A DNA stretch of 64,000 nucleotides from Duganella margarita (GCF_009857535.1 NZ_WWCS01000003.1:434001-498000), one strand, 5' to 3'. Positions 45,882 to 56,021 are shown, counted from the first letter of the stretch. Notes: generated by a model not told the origin, from the sequence alone. Numbers and translations are program-made.

Positions 45882-48800
45882 TTAAGCTTTTTCCACTTTC
45901 ACCAGGAACGATTTCGATTCCGGTGTCTGTGAATTGCCGTCGCCCACGGTAGGCGTCAGCGTGTTGACAAGGTAGCCCGGTTTGGTCAGGCCCTTGAAGC
46001 CGAAGTTGATCGGCAGGCCGACGTGGTGCATCGGTTTGCCGTCAATCGTCAGTTGCTTGATACGCTTGGTCACCACCGCTTTGGCAATGATGTAGCCGCG
46101 CTTGGACGACACCTTGACCCGGTCGCCATGCACCACGCCGACTTCCTTGGCCAGCGCTTCGCCGATTTCGACGAACTGCTCCGGCTGCACGATGGCGTTG
46201 AGGCGCGCGTGCTTGGTCCAGAAGTGGAAGTGCTCGGTCAAGCGGTAGCTGGTGGCCGCATGCGGGTACTCGTCCTTCTTGCCCAGTTTCTTGCGGTCGT
46301 TCGGGAACATCCGGCCGGCCGGGTTGTTGAAGGCCTTGGGATTGTTCGGGTGCATCGGGTTGTGCCCGATCGGCGATTCAAACGGCTCGTAGTGTTCCGG
46401 GAACGGCCCTTCGGCCATCGCGTCACGCGAGAAGAAGCGCGCCACGCCTTCGGCCAGCATGATGAACGGACCCATGCCGTTTTCCGGCGGCTCGTCGGCC
46501 TTGTAGTCGGGCACGTCGGCGCCGGACCACGAGGTGCCATTCCAGGCGATCAGCTTGCGGGTTGGATCCCACGGCTTGCCCTTCATGTCGGTCGAGGCGC
46601 GGTTGTACAGCACGCGGCGGTTGGCCGGCCAGGCCCAGGCCCAGTTCAGCGTATTGCCGATACCGGTCGGGTCGCTGTTGTCGCGGCGGCCCATCTGGTT
46701 GCCGGCGGCGGTCCACGAACCGGCAAAGATCCAGCAACCGCAGGCGGTGCTGCCATCGTCCTTGAGTTGGGCGAAGCCTGCCAGCTGCTCGTTCTTTTTC
46801 AGGATGACTTTGGTCGGATCTTTCGGATCGGTGATTTCCTTCAGCGCTTTGCCGTTGAATTCCATCGCGATCTCTTCCGGCGTCGGCGAGTTCGGGTTGC
46901 TGTAGTTCCAGGTCAGGTTCAGGATCGGGTCCGGGAACTTGCCGCCTTCGGTCTGGTACGCCTTTTTCAGACGCAAGAACAGCGCCGACATGATGTCGAG
47001 GTCGGACTTGGCCTGGCCTGGCGGCTCGGCGCCTTGCCAGTGCCATTGCAGCACGCGCGACGACGACACCAGCGAACCGCGTTCTTCCGCGAAGCAGGAG
47101 GTCGGCAGGCTGAACACCTCGGTCTGGATCTGCGTCGGATCGACCTTGTGGAAGTCGCCGTGCGGTTTCCAGAACTCGGCGGTTTCGGTCTGCAGCGGGT
47201 CCATGATGGCCAGCCACTTCAGCTTGGACAGCGAGTCGGTGATCTTCTGCTTGTCCGGGCCGGACGCCAGGATGTTGAAGCCCTGGCAGATGTAGCCGGT
47301 CATCTTACCCTGATTCATCAGCTCGAAAGCCTGCATCATGTCGTAAGGTTTATCCAGCTTCGGCAGGTAGTCGAAGGCGTAGTTATTTTCTTCCGTCGCC
47401 GCGTCGCCCCACCAGGCCTTCATGAAGGAGACCAGGAATTTCTTGGAGTTGCTGTAGTAGCTCAGCTGGTTCGGACGCAGCGGTTTCAGCGCGCGCTTGG
47501 CAACATAGGCGTCCCAATCCTGCTCGGCCTCGCCTGGCAGGGTCAGGTAACCCGGCAGCATATTGGTCAGCAGGCCCAGGTCGGTCAGACCCTGGATATT
47601 GGAGTGGCCGCGCAGTGCGTTCATGCCGCCGCCGGCGATACCCATATTCCCCAGCAGCAGCTGGACCATGGCGCCGGTGCGCAGGGTTTCCGCGCCGGTC
47701 GAGTGCTGGGTCCAGCCCAGTGCGTACAGGATGGTCGCGGCACGGCCCGGCACAGCGGTCGAGGCCAGCGCTTCGGCCACCAGATGGAATTTCTCCGGCG
47801 GCACGCCGCAGGCCCGCTCCACCATTTCCGGCGTGTAGCGCGCGTAGTGCTTCTTCATCAACTGGTACACGCAGCGCGGATGCTCCAGCGTCGGGTCGAC
47901 CTTGGCATAGCCGTCGTCGCCCATCTCGTAGTTCCAGCTGCTCTTGTCCGTGTACTTGTTGGCCGCGTCGTCCCAGCCCGAATACAGGCCGTCGTTGAAG
48001 GCGAAATCTTCGCGGACGATAAACGGCATGTCCGTGTAGTTACGAACGTACTCGTGTTGAATCTTGTCGTTGGTGAGCAGGTAATTGATGATCCCGCCCA
48101 GGAACACGATATCCGCGCCGGTACGCGTAGCGACGTAATGGTCCGCTACCGAAGCCGTTCGGGTAAAGCGTGGATCGACCACGATCAGCTTGGCGCCGCG
48201 ATGCGCCTTGGCTTCCGTGACCCATTTAAACCCGCAAGGGTGTGCTTCTGCTGCGTTGCCGCCCATGACCAGGATGACATCAGCATTCTTGATGTCAACC
48301 CAGTGATTCGTCATCGCACCACGTCCAAATGTCGAGGCAAGACCTGCCACCGTTGGACCGTGTCAAACACGTGCTTGGTTGTCGAATGGGAGCATGCCGG
48401 TGGCACGCATCGTTTTATGGGTTAAATAGCCGACTTCGTTGCTGGCCGCCGAAGCGCACAGCATGCCGGTAGTGGTCCAGCGGTTGACGGTTTTGCCGTC
48501 TTCGGTTTTTTCGATGAAGTTGGCGTCACGGTCAGCCTTCATCAGTTTGGCGATGCGGTTCAGCGCGTCATCCCACGACATCGGGCTCCATTCGCTGGCG
48601 CCAGGCGCGCGGTATTGCGGCGCGAGCAGGCGGTTCGGCGAGTGGATGAAGTCGATCAGCGAAGCGCCTTTCGGGCACAGCGTGCCGCGGTTGACCGGGT
48701 GGTCGGCGTCGCCTTCAATGTGGATGATGCTGGCGGTGGCGTTTTTGGCGCCGTCGCCCAGGCCGTACATCAAAATGCCGCAACCGACGGAGCAGTAGGG

Positions 48801-48953
48801 GCAAGTGTTGCGGGTTTCGGTACTGCGCGCCAGCTTGTACTGCCGGACTTCGGCCAAGGCCGTTGCCGGCGCAAAGCCGAGGAGCGCAATGCTCGAACCC
48901 GCGATGGTCGCGCCGGTTACCCGAAGGAACTGGCGTCTCGACATCTGGTTCAT
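45882..48953 (-). CDS. fdnG: Formate dehydrogenase-N alpha subunit, selenocysteine-containing
   Basis: A 1023-residue molybdopterin enzyme oxidising formate at the periplasmic face. A twin-arginine signal (MSRRQFLRVTGATIAG) is followed by the [4Fe-4S] motif CPYCSVGCGILMYG. The active site reads NQARV-U-HGPTVAGLAS, with the in-frame TGA at 48363-48365 encoding Sec197, matching U196 of E. coli FdnG. Homology continues seamlessly on both sides, so the TGA is not a mutation. The remaining domains are of normal length. The start at 48953 is set by the Tat signal and GAGAGG upstream; the longer frame adds 15 residues. Confidence 0.95.
48326..48365 (-). promoter_or_regulatory. Selenocysteine UGA codon and SECIS hairpin
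   Basis: The TGA at 48363-48365 is followed on the minus strand by CACGGTCCAACGGT and a hairpin at 48336-48348 (GGCA-GGTCT-TGCC). The apical GGTCT loop is the same as in the E. coli fdhF/fdnG SECIS elements, the site recognised by SelB. selA, selB and selC lie just downstream. Confidence 0.92.
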
Positions 48954-49091
48954 GGGAATACCTCTCTTGTTTGTCTGATGACCTTCCCAGTTTACCATTT
49001 TGACTCAGCCGCCCGCGAGTGCAGAATTGTATTAATTGTTGCTTTCTAGCCAGAATCGCCTTTTGGTATGGGCGAATTGATAATTTTTATG

Positions 49092-50543
49092 CTACTTGTA
49101 ACAACGTTTTAGGCGCTGGTAGTCGTAAAAGTGGCTGGCCGGCGCAATGCGGGCCGCGTCGCAGGCCGGCTTGAAGTCGGTTTCGCGCTCGTTGTACAGC
49201 ATGCGGACGAGGGTGCGGCCCGCTGCATTTTTGTGCAGATCCCACTGAATATTGGCCGCCATCGGCGCGACTTGCGCGCCGCGCCATGGGCTATTGTCGT
49301 AACTATAAGTTTCTGCGCGAGGCAATTGTTCGGACATGCTTTTGAGTCCCAGCGCGCTGGCGAACGGAATGACGATTTCGGCATGGGCGAAGCGCAGCTT
49401 GGCTGCGTTGACGCGTTTGCCGGCGGCGATGGCGTCGGCCTCGCGGAAGAAATCAGCGACCAGCGCGCCGGCCATGTGCCAGGTGACGTCGCCGTTCTCC
49501 TTGATGCCCGGGCCTTTTTCGTAGAAGGCGACGGCGTCTTCCGCTTCGGCATACACGCGGGCTTGCTGCGGCTGGACGTATTTGGTGAAGTCGGCTTTGA
49601 GCTCGGCTTCCATATCGGCTGCGGCGGCGTACAGCTCATACAGCGCCAGCGCGGCGTCGGTGACGGTAGCGATTTTGGTATCACCATCGCCGGTGAGATT
49701 GGTGGTGAACTTGCCATCGGCGCTGGTGTAGCTGCGCGTGCCGGCATTGGCGGCGCTGACATGGCCTTGTTCCAGCGCCGCGATAAACGCCGGCGAGAAC
49801 AAGGCGCCCAGCGTCGACAGCGCGGCCGCCTTCAGACGCGGATCGGCGTGAATGGCGGCCTTGCGGGCTTGCAGTTCATCGCTCTGGTCCCAGCGCTGGT
49901 AAGCCAGCGTGGCTTCCGGCGTTACGCCATCCTGCCTGGCGTTCAGTTTGTGGAAGTAGAGGGTAGTGCGGTCGGTGCCGGCGTCGATCAGCGGCGCCAG
50001 GCCAGGCTGCTGCGCGGTCATCGCGCGGCTGAAGAAGGCGGCGCTGTCCACCGCCCGGTCCTTGCCGGAACTGAGCACCACGATGCGGCGCTGGTCCTTC
50101 TCCGCATCGCGAAACAGCGCCGGCAAGCGCGCATGCAGGCGTTGAGCGAGACCGGTGTGTTCGTCCACGCCCTGCATGGTCTCGTTGCCGTAGCCTGGCT
50201 TACTGATGCCATCCACCCCATAGCCCAGCAGCGCGTTGGCCTTGATCATCGCTTCAATATCGGGCCCCAGCTGGCGGCCCAGCGGCGACAGCGCATCCTG
50301 CCGCGCTGCCAGTTGCCACAGGTTGTACAGCGCCAGATCCGTCTTGAAGCTGCTCAGGCCACGCGAGCCGTGGCGGGCCAGCAGCTGCGTGTAGACCGCC
50401 GTGTAGCCGGCGGGCGCCTTCTCGTAGCTGGCGCTGGCTTGTTGCGGTGCGTACGGCGTTTTGGTTTGATAAAACTGCTCGCCATACGCGTGCGACAACA
50501 GCAGGGACAACGCGGCGCCGGCCGCAAGACGGAGTGGTTTCAT
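49092..50543 (-). CDS. Histidine acid phosphatase, MINPP-type phytase
   Basis: A 483-residue exported branch-2 histidine phosphatase. After a signal peptide (LRLAAGAALSLLLSHAYG) comes the nucleophile motif ARHGSRGLSSF (RHGxR). The proton-donor motif is HAE (RFAHAEIVIPFASALGL) instead of the HD of AppA-type phytases. HAE plus this length points to the MINPP (multiple inositol polyphosphate phosphatase) group, which releases phosphate from phytate. The gene starts 3 bp after a TonB-dependent receptor gene in the same orientation. Confidence 0.85.
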   Translation of the reverse strand: MKPLRLAAGAALSLLLSHAYGEQFYQTKTPYAPQQASASYEKAPAGYTAVYTQLLARHGSRGLSSFKTDLALYNLWQLAARQDALSPLGRQLGPDIEAMIKANALLGYGVDGISKPGYGNETMQGVDEHTGLAQRLHARLPALFRDAEKDQRRIVVLSSGKDRAVDSAAFFSRAMTAQQPGLAPLIDAGTDRTTLYFHKLNARQDGVTPEATLAYQRWDQSDELQARKAAIHADPRLKAAALSTLGALFSPAFIAALEQGHVSAANAGTRSYTSADGKFTTNLTGDGDTKIATVTDAALALYELYAAAADMEAELKADFTKYVQPQQARVYAEAEDAVAFYEKGPGIKENGDVTWHMAGALVADFFREADAIAAGKRVNAAKLRFAHAEIVIPFASALGLKSMSEQLPRAETYSYDNSPWRGAQVAPMAANIQWDLHKNAAGRTLVRMLYNERETDFKPACDAARIAPASHFYDYQRLKRCYK

Positions 50544-50546
50544 GGT

Positions 50547-52661
50547 TTAGAAGTCTACGCGAACATTGACGCTGGCAGTGCGCGGCGCACCGATGTTCAG
50601 GTAGTTCTCCTGGTAGTAGGTCCAGTATTTGCGGTTGGCGATGTTGGAGATATTCATGCGCACGCTAACCATCTTGCCGAAATAGCGGTGACGATAGTTA
50701 AAGCCCGCATCGAACAGCGTGTAGGCCGGCAGCGTGTTGACGTTGGCCGCATCCATCGGCAGTTCGCCCAGATACTGCGAACCGACGTGCAGCGCCAGGC
50801 CTGGCAGCACATCGCGCAAGGTGGCCTGAATCGATGCCTGACGGCGTGGCGCACCAACGGCGCGCTTGCCGCTGTAGCCCGGCGCCGCATCTTCCAGCGA
50901 CGCGTCCAGCAGCATGATGCCGCCTTCGACGGACAGGTTCTTCGCCGCCTGCACCACGCTGTTTACTTCCAGGCCATTGTATTTGGACTGGCCATCCGAC
51001 ACATAGACGTTGCTGGCGTTGGTGTACTGCGCGCCGCGCTCGATGTGGAACAGCGAAGCGGTGGCGTTCCACCAGCTGCGCTCCATCTTGACGCCGGCTT
51101 CCGATTGCTTGCTCTTGATCGGCGCGAAGGTCTGGTTGGCGTTGACGGTGGTGGTCGGCGCGGAGGCGGCCTGCTCCAGCGCTTCCACGTAGCTGGCGTA
51201 CAGCGTGGTGTCGGCGGCTGGCTTGAACATCAGCGCGACGGTTGGCGTGGTTTTGTTTGCCGGATAGCTGGCGGTCAGCACGCCCTTGGTCGAGTAGGCG
51301 TTGTCGGTGAAGCGCGTGTAGCGCGCGCCGGCTACCAGCGACCAGGCGTCGCTGAACTTCAGCGTGTCGCTGGCGAACAGCGCTTCCTGGCGGGTGGTCT
51401 CGTCGCGGTAGGTGCCGCCGCTGTAATTGACGGTGGCGGCGCTGTAGATGGTCGGTGCAAACAGCTTGCCAGTGCCGATCTTGACCTTTGGCGTGACCAC
51501 CGAGGACGTCGAAACCAAGTTCTGCGACATCAGGCCCAGCACCAGGTCATTGCCCATGCCGGCGATATTGAACTTGCCGTTGATGGTGGCCTGCACCTGG
51601 TCGAAATGGTAGCCGTGCAGCTCCGAGGTAATACGGTCGTAGTAGTCCCCCACGTTGCTGGTGAGGTAGTACTGGTCCTTCTTGTACACGCGGGTGGAGT
51701 CCGAGGTGCGGTACGAGGCGTTGGCAGTCCAGTCCGGCGCAAGGCGGTATTCGATGCCGGTGGTGGCCAGCGTGTATTCCACATCGCTGCCTGCGCCGAT
51801 GCTATTGAGTTTGGTGTCGCCGTCCAGCGGGGCAGGGATCTTGAATGGGGTGGTGGCGGTGAGGATGATGTCGGTGCCGCCCACGCTGCGGCGGCGCTGA
51901 TAGATCGCGTCGTAGGTCAGCGCCAGGTCCCTGGTCACGCGCCATTCCAGATTGAGGCCCGCAGCGTTGCGCTTGATCGAGCCGCTTTCCTGTTTGACGT
52001 CGCCGTCTTCGTGCACCAGATTCAGACGGTAGCCGAAGTCGCCGTCTTCGCCGAGACGGCCGCCGGTATCGATATGCTCCTTGATTGCGCCGCCTTCCTG
52101 GTAGCCCATCGCCGCGCTGAAGGTCTTCTCGGTGGTTGGACGCTTGGTCACATAGTTAATGATACCGCCCGGCGAACCGAAGCCGTACATATAGCCGGTC
52201 AGGCCTTTCAGGGCTTCCACGCTCTCAAACATCTCCAGCGGCATTTCGGTGCCGCGGTTGATGTTGGCCAGGCCGTTAACCTTGTAGCCGTTCAGGTCAT
52301 CCAGGCGCAAGCCGCGCATCTGGATGGTGGCCGGGTGGGTGGAGATTGGCGGCGAGATGGCGGTGACCGATGCATCGTACTTCAGCACTTCAGAAATGCT
52401 GGTGGCCAGGCGGTCTTCGATTTCGTCGCTGGAGACGGACTTGGTGGAGAAGGGCGTATCCAGTTCCGACTTGCGTCCCAGTGCGCCGCTGCTGACGCTG
52501 TCGCCGAGCTTTTTCTTTTCGACGGTGGCTTTGACTTCCACCGTGGACAGCGCGCCGCCGACATCCTCCGCAGCGATGGCCGAGAAGTGGAGGGCGCACA
52601 GGCCGGCGGTAGCCAGGGCGAGTTGCAGACGGGATGGAGCGAAAGGATTTTTCGAGGACAT
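50547..52661 (-). CDS. TonB-dependent receptor
   Basis: A 704-residue outer-membrane transporter. The signal peptide (LALATAGLCALHFSAIAA) is followed by a plug domain (DEIEDRLATSISEVLKYDASV, QMRGLRLDDLNGYKVNG, GFGSPGGIINYVTKRPT) and a 22-strand barrel that ends in NVRVDF with terminal Phe. The plug pattern is that of siderophore-type receptors. The neighbouring phytase suggests import of an inositol phosphate, its iron complex, or released products. No signalling N-terminal extension is present. Confidence 0.9.
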   Translation of the reverse strand: MSSKNPFAPSRLQLALATAGLCALHFSAIAAEDVGGALSTVEVKATVEKKKLGDSVSSGALGRKSELDTPFSTKSVSSDEIEDRLATSISEVLKYDASVTAISPPISTHPATIQMRGLRLDDLNGYKVNGLANINRGTEMPLEMFESVEALKGLTGYMYGFGSPGGIINYVTKRPTTEKTFSAAMGYQEGGAIKEHIDTGGRLGEDGDFGYRLNLVHEDGDVKQESGSIKRNAAGLNLEWRVTRDLALTYDAIYQRRRSVGGTDIILTATTPFKIPAPLDGDTKLNSIGAGSDVEYTLATTGIEYRLAPDWTANASYRTSDSTRVYKKDQYYLTSNVGDYYDRITSELHGYHFDQVQATINGKFNIAGMGNDLVLGLMSQNLVSTSSVVTPKVKIGTGKLFAPTIYSAATVNYSGGTYRDETTRQEALFASDTLKFSDAWSLVAGARYTRFTDNAYSTKGVLTASYPANKTTPTVALMFKPAADTTLYASYVEALEQAASAPTTTVNANQTFAPIKSKQSEAGVKMERSWWNATASLFHIERGAQYTNASNVYVSDGQSKYNGLEVNSVVQAAKNLSVEGGIMLLDASLEDAAPGYSGKRAVGAPRRQASIQATLRDVLPGLALHVGSQYLGELPMDAANVNTLPAYTLFDAGFNYRHRYFGKMVSVRMNISNIANRKYWTYYQENYLNIGAPRTASVNVRVDF

Positions 52662-52771
52662 GAAGGACCTGAGGAAGTTGGACAGATAAAGCCCAACATC
52701 GTATCGGCGGCATATGACGCCAGTATGACGAGCTGCCGATTCTTCCTCAGGTAATAACGATTTACACCGAT

Positions 52772-53674
52772 TTACAACAACGCCTCAATGGCGGCCAGCG
52801 ACGGCGGCGACGCGCCTTGCGCCAGACAGGCAGCCGCGCCGGCCGCAACGCAGAAGCGCAGGTGCTGTAAGGGTTCCTCGTATTCGCGGTGCATCATGCT
52901 CCACGCCAGCGCGGCGATGCTGGCGTCGCCGGCGCCGACCGTGTCGACCACTTCGATCCGCGGCGCCGGCAGCGACCAGGCGGCGTCGCCGATGTGCAGC
53001 GAGGCGCCGGCGCCACCCTTGGTATATAAATAGGTGGCGGCGGGGTTCCAGCTGCGCAGCGTATCGAAGGCGGTGGCGATGTCCCTGGTGCGGAACAGCC
53101 CTTCAAGGTCTTCTTCCGACACCTTGACCACATCGGCCAGTTCCGTCATGCGACGCAGTGTGGCGTCGTACCGTTCGTCCATCAGCACGCGGTAGTTAGG
53201 GTCGTAGCTGATGCGCACGCCGTCCTGCTTGAGCTGCTCGGCCAGCGCCACCAGTTTGTCCGCCAGCGGTTGACGCGCCAGGCTGATGCCGCCGAAGTGC
53301 ACCCACTTGCACTGCGCGCGCCAGCCTTGCGGCAGTTGCGTGGCATCGAAATGCAAATCGGCGCTGTCGTCACCGACGAAGAAGTAGGCCGGCGGATCGG
53401 TGCGATGCACGATGGCCAGCAGCGGTGAACGCGCATGGCGTTGCAGGAAGCGCAGATCCAGGCGCGCCGCTTCGCTGGCCTGCCATAGCGCATCGCCGAA
53501 CACGTCCTGGCTGATGGCGCCGGCGAACGCCGTCGGTACCTCCAGCTTGGCCATCGCCCGCGCCACATTCCAGGTCGAGCCGCCAACCTGGCCAAGCCAG
53601 TGCTGCTGCGCCGCATCCTGCACGATCATATCGGTCAGCGCCTCGCCCGCCGCCACAAATAAAGGGAAGCCCAT
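52772..53674 (-). CDS. PfkB-family carbohydrate kinase, probable fructokinase
   Basis: A 300-residue ribokinase-family enzyme (GEALTDMIVQ start, GGSTWNVARAMAKL substrate motif, DTVGAGDASIAALAW ATP motif with the catalytic Asp). These features fit fructokinases. It lies 1 bp after the AGE epimerase gene in the lacI-epimerase-kinase operon, so it probably phosphorylates the fructose the epimerase makes from mannose, giving fructose 6-phosphate. Confidence 0.85.
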   Translation of the reverse strand: MGFPLFVAAGEALTDMIVQDAAQQHWLGQVGGSTWNVARAMAKLEVPTAFAGAISQDVFGDALWQASEAARLDLRFLQRHARSPLLAIVHRTDPPAYFFVGDDSADLHFDATQLPQGWRAQCKWVHFGGISLARQPLADKLVALAEQLKQDGVRISYDPNYRVLMDERYDATLRRMTELADVVKVSEEDLEGLFRTRDIATAFDTLRSWNPAATYLYTKGGAGASLHIGDAAWSLPAPRIEVVDTVGAGDASIAALAWSMMHREYEEPLQHLRFCVAAGAAACLAQGASPPSLAAIEALL

Positions 53675-53675
53675 C

Positions 53676-54887
53676 TCAGTCCTTCTTCAACACGTTCAAC
53701 ACCTCATAGCACGCGCCCATGGTGTGGTAATCCACCTTGCCGGCCGGGCTTTTCTCGTCCGTCAGCTTGCTGTTGTCGGCGCCGAGGATGCGATACCACG
53801 CACCGTATTGATGGTCGACGAAATGCTCCCAGCTGTAGGTCCAGATCTTGTCGTACCAGGTCCAGTAACGCGCCTCGCCGGTGCGGTCCGCCAGCAGGGC
53901 GGCGGTAGCCAGGCTCTCGGCCTGCACCCAGAAGTATTTGAGATCGTCGCAGATGCTGCCGTCCGGCGCGAAGCCGTAGTAGATGCCACCATGCTCATGG
54001 TCCCAGGCTTTGGCCAGCGCCGCGTCGAACAACTCCACCGCGCGCGGCAGCAGCCAGCGCGGATTGAGCGACAGCTGTGCGCCATGGCGCTCCAGCAGCA
54101 GCAACAGCTTGGCCCATTCGGTCAGGTGGCCGGGTTGATAGCCCCAAGGGCGGAAGATATTGGTCTTGTCGTTGCGGTTGTACTCCGCATCCACCGACCA
54201 GTCGTCGTGATAATGTTCCCACACCATGTTGTCGGCCAGCGCGGCCTGGCGGATGGTGATGTTGTGCGCCAGCGTTTCGGCGCGCAGCAGGTAGTCGCGG
54301 TTGCCGGTGGCTTCAAAGGCGGCGATCAGCGCTTCGCAGGCGTGCATATTGGCGTTCTGGCCGCGATAGCTGTCCACGCGCGACCAGTCGGCGCTGGCTT
54401 CGTCCGCATACAGGCCGTGCTCCGGTTCCCAGAAGCGGCGCTCCATCAGCGCGAAGGTTTCACCGATCCATTCAGCCGCCTGCGTTTCGCCGGCCATCAG
54501 CGCATGGCTGTAGGCCAGCAGCACGAAGGCCAGGCCGTAGCAATGGTTGGTGCCGTCGATGACGGTGAGGACGTTGTCCTTCCACTTCAGTTCCCATGCG
54601 TAGCCGCCTGTGTGCGGATCGCGGTGGACTTCGCGCAGGAAGTCCAGCGCATGGCGCAGGCGCTGCCGGTCCGCCTCGTCCCCAAACTGCCGCCACGCCA
54701 TCGCATAGTTAAAGACGAAGCGCGTACTGCTGACCAGGTGGCGCGTGTGCGCATCGTAGACCGTGCCATCGTCTTTATAGAAGTGATACAGACCGCCGCT
54801 CGGGTCGACACAGCGGCTGTCGTAGAAATTCTTGGTGTGGCGGATGTGGTTGAGCAGGGTGGTGCGGGATCGGAAATCTGGGGCCAT
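53676..54887 (-). CDS. AGE-family epimerase/isomerase (probable mannose isomerase or epimerase)
   Basis: A 403-residue (alpha/alpha)6-barrel protein of the N-acylglucosamine 2-epimerase family. Conserved blocks include FNYAMAWRQFGDEADRQRLRHALDFL, ANMHACEALIAAFEATG, the active-site region VWEHYHDDWSVD, and FRPWGYQPGHLTEWAKLLL. Members interconvert mannose with fructose or glucose, or epimerise disaccharides. Here a fructokinase follows and a mannan-degradation operon is opposite, which favours mannose/fructose isomerisation. It starts 2 bp after the LacI-regulator gene. Confidence 0.82.
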   Translation of the reverse strand: MAPDFRSRTTLLNHIRHTKNFYDSRCVDPSGGLYHFYKDDGTVYDAHTRHLVSSTRFVFNYAMAWRQFGDEADRQRLRHALDFLREVHRDPHTGGYAWELKWKDNVLTVIDGTNHCYGLAFVLLAYSHALMAGETQAAEWIGETFALMERRFWEPEHGLYADEASADWSRVDSYRGQNANMHACEALIAAFEATGNRDYLLRAETLAHNITIRQAALADNMVWEHYHDDWSVDAEYNRNDKTNIFRPWGYQPGHLTEWAKLLLLLERHGAQLSLNPRWLLPRAVELFDAALAKAWDHEHGGIYYGFAPDGSICDDLKYFWVQAESLATAALLADRTGEARYWTWYDKIWTYSWEHFVDHQYGAWYRILGADNSKLTDEKSPAGKVDYHTMGACYEVLNVLKKD

Positions 54888-54889
54888 TA

Positions 54890-55918
54890 TCAGGTCCGTT
54901 TGAAGTTGAGGAGGTTCTTGGGGCGCCAGCCTTCCGTGACGGTGCTGGCGCGGATGATCAATTCCACCGGCGAGATTTTCTCCACCGGCTCGTCGTGCGG
55001 GCCGTTGAGCAGCATTTCCACGCCCAGCGCGCCCAGCGCTTTTTTATCGATGCGCAGCGTGGTCAGGGGGCGATGTCCCAGCACGGCGGTCGAGATGTCG
55101 TCGAAGCCGACGATCGCGATGTCGTGCGGGACTTTCAATCCCCTGGCGATGCAGCAGCGCATGGCCACCAGCGCAGCGCTGTCGTTGTAGCAGAACACCG
55201 CGTCCGGCGGATGCGGCAGGTCGAGCAGCTGCTCCATCGCTTCCCATGCACCGGTTTCCAGGTCCACGCCATCCGGCAGGCCGGCGTCCAGCCGGGGATC
55301 GGCCAGGATGCCTTCTTCAAACAGCGCCTGGCGGTAGCCGCGCGCTCGTTCGCGGATGGAGTAATGCGCCAGCGGACCGGAGATGAAGCCGATGCGCGTG
55401 CGGCCGGTGTCGATCAGATGCTTGGTGGCCAGGTAGCCGCCCATCATGTTGTCTGGATTGACGGAGCTGTAACCGCGCAGCTTCATATCGATCAGCACCA
55501 GCTGCTTGCCGGTCGAGCGCAGGGCGCTCAGCGTCTCCGGTTCAAAGAAGCCGGCGCAGACGATACCGTCCGGCGCATGCATGCGTATCTGGTCGATCAG
55601 GCCATCGGCCGGCCCCACCGCCATGAACGACAGCACGATGCCCTGCTTGCGACAGGCTTCCTCCGCGCCGTGCAGCACCGGCGAGTAGAACGGGCTGCTG
55701 GACGCCGTGTTGTGCTGGCGGTGCAGCAGAAAGGTGAGGCGGCGCAGGCGCTTGGGACGCAGCTTGCAAAAGTCGTAGCCCAGATCGCGCGCTGTTTCCA
55801 GCACCATCTGGCGGGTTGCTTCGGTCAGGCCGGGCTCATTTTTCAGTGCGCGTGAAATCGTCCCCGCCGATACGCCAGCGACCCGGGCGATATCCCTGAT
55901 CGTGATGTTCGTGCCCAT
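54890..55918 (-). CDS. LacI-family transcriptional regulator of the mannan locus
   Basis: A 342-residue regulator. The N-terminal helix-turn-helix and hinge are clear (TIRDIARVAGVSAGTISRALKNEPGLTEATRQ), followed by the periplasmic-binding-protein-like ligand domain (GYLATKHLIDTGRTRIGFISGP, PDAVFCYNDSAALVAMRC, VGFDDISTAVLGHRPLTTLR). It is divergent from the transporter/glycosidase operon and forms an operon with the epimerase and kinase. Likely operators are the two palindromes in the 265-bp divergent region; the effector is probably mannose, a mannobiose or a galactomannan fragment. Confidence 0.9.
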   Translation of the reverse strand: MGTNITIRDIARVAGVSAGTISRALKNEPGLTEATRQMVLETARDLGYDFCKLRPKRLRRLTFLLHRQHNTASSSPFYSPVLHGAEEACRKQGIVLSFMAVGPADGLIDQIRMHAPDGIVCAGFFEPETLSALRSTGKQLVLIDMKLRGYSSVNPDNMMGGYLATKHLIDTGRTRIGFISGPLAHYSIRERARGYRQALFEEGILADPRLDAGLPDGVDLETGAWEAMEQLLDLPHPPDAVFCYNDSAALVAMRCCIARGLKVPHDIAIVGFDDISTAVLGHRPLTTLRIDKKALGALGVEMLLNGPHDEPVEKISPVELIIRASTVTEGWRPKNLLNFKRT

Positions 55919-55951
55919 TGTTATATGTCTCCTCCGGTGTGGATGCAGTCT

Positions 55952-55979
55952 TGCATAAGCGTCTATTGACGGTCAAACG
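55952..55979 (-). promoter_or_regulatory. Candidate promoter of lacI-epimerase-kinase
   Basis: Read on the minus strand, CGTTTGACCGT (containing a -35-like TTGACC) is followed by 12 nt and ATGCA. The mirror image, with the same 11-mer, spacing and ATGCA, lies at 56120-56147 for the opposite operon. A good -10 hexamer is not obvious here (CAAGAC at 17-nt spacing). Confidence 0.45.
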
Positions 55980-56000
55980 ACACATCGAGTTCACCTTTGA

Positions 56001-56021
56001 GTTTAGCGCAATTTACTAAAC
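56001..56021. promoter_or_regulatory. Candidate LacI operator 1 (GTTTAG-N9-CTAAAC)
   Basis: A 21-bp imperfect palindrome with perfect 6-bp arms GTTTAG/CTAAAC and a 9-nt centre. It is one of two such sites between the divergent promoters; centres are 78 bp apart. LacI-family proteins bind such palindromes. Confidence 0.65.

Noticed and set aside
46023..48425. An 800-codon frame opposite fdnG
   Set aside because: Antisense shadow of a well-recognised gene; no domain or ribosome site.
45882..48998. Two separate frames that look like a split formate dehydrogenase gene
   Set aside because: They are joined by an in-frame TGA at the exact selenocysteine position, followed by a SECIS hairpin, and selA, selB and selC are adjacent. 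It is one selenoprotein gene, not a pseudogene.
49131..52754. A 1207-codon open frame opposite the phytase and receptor genes
   Set aside because: A GC-rich antisense shadow: both minus-strand genes have clear motifs, signal peptides and ribosome sites, while the long frame has low-complexity composition and no domain.
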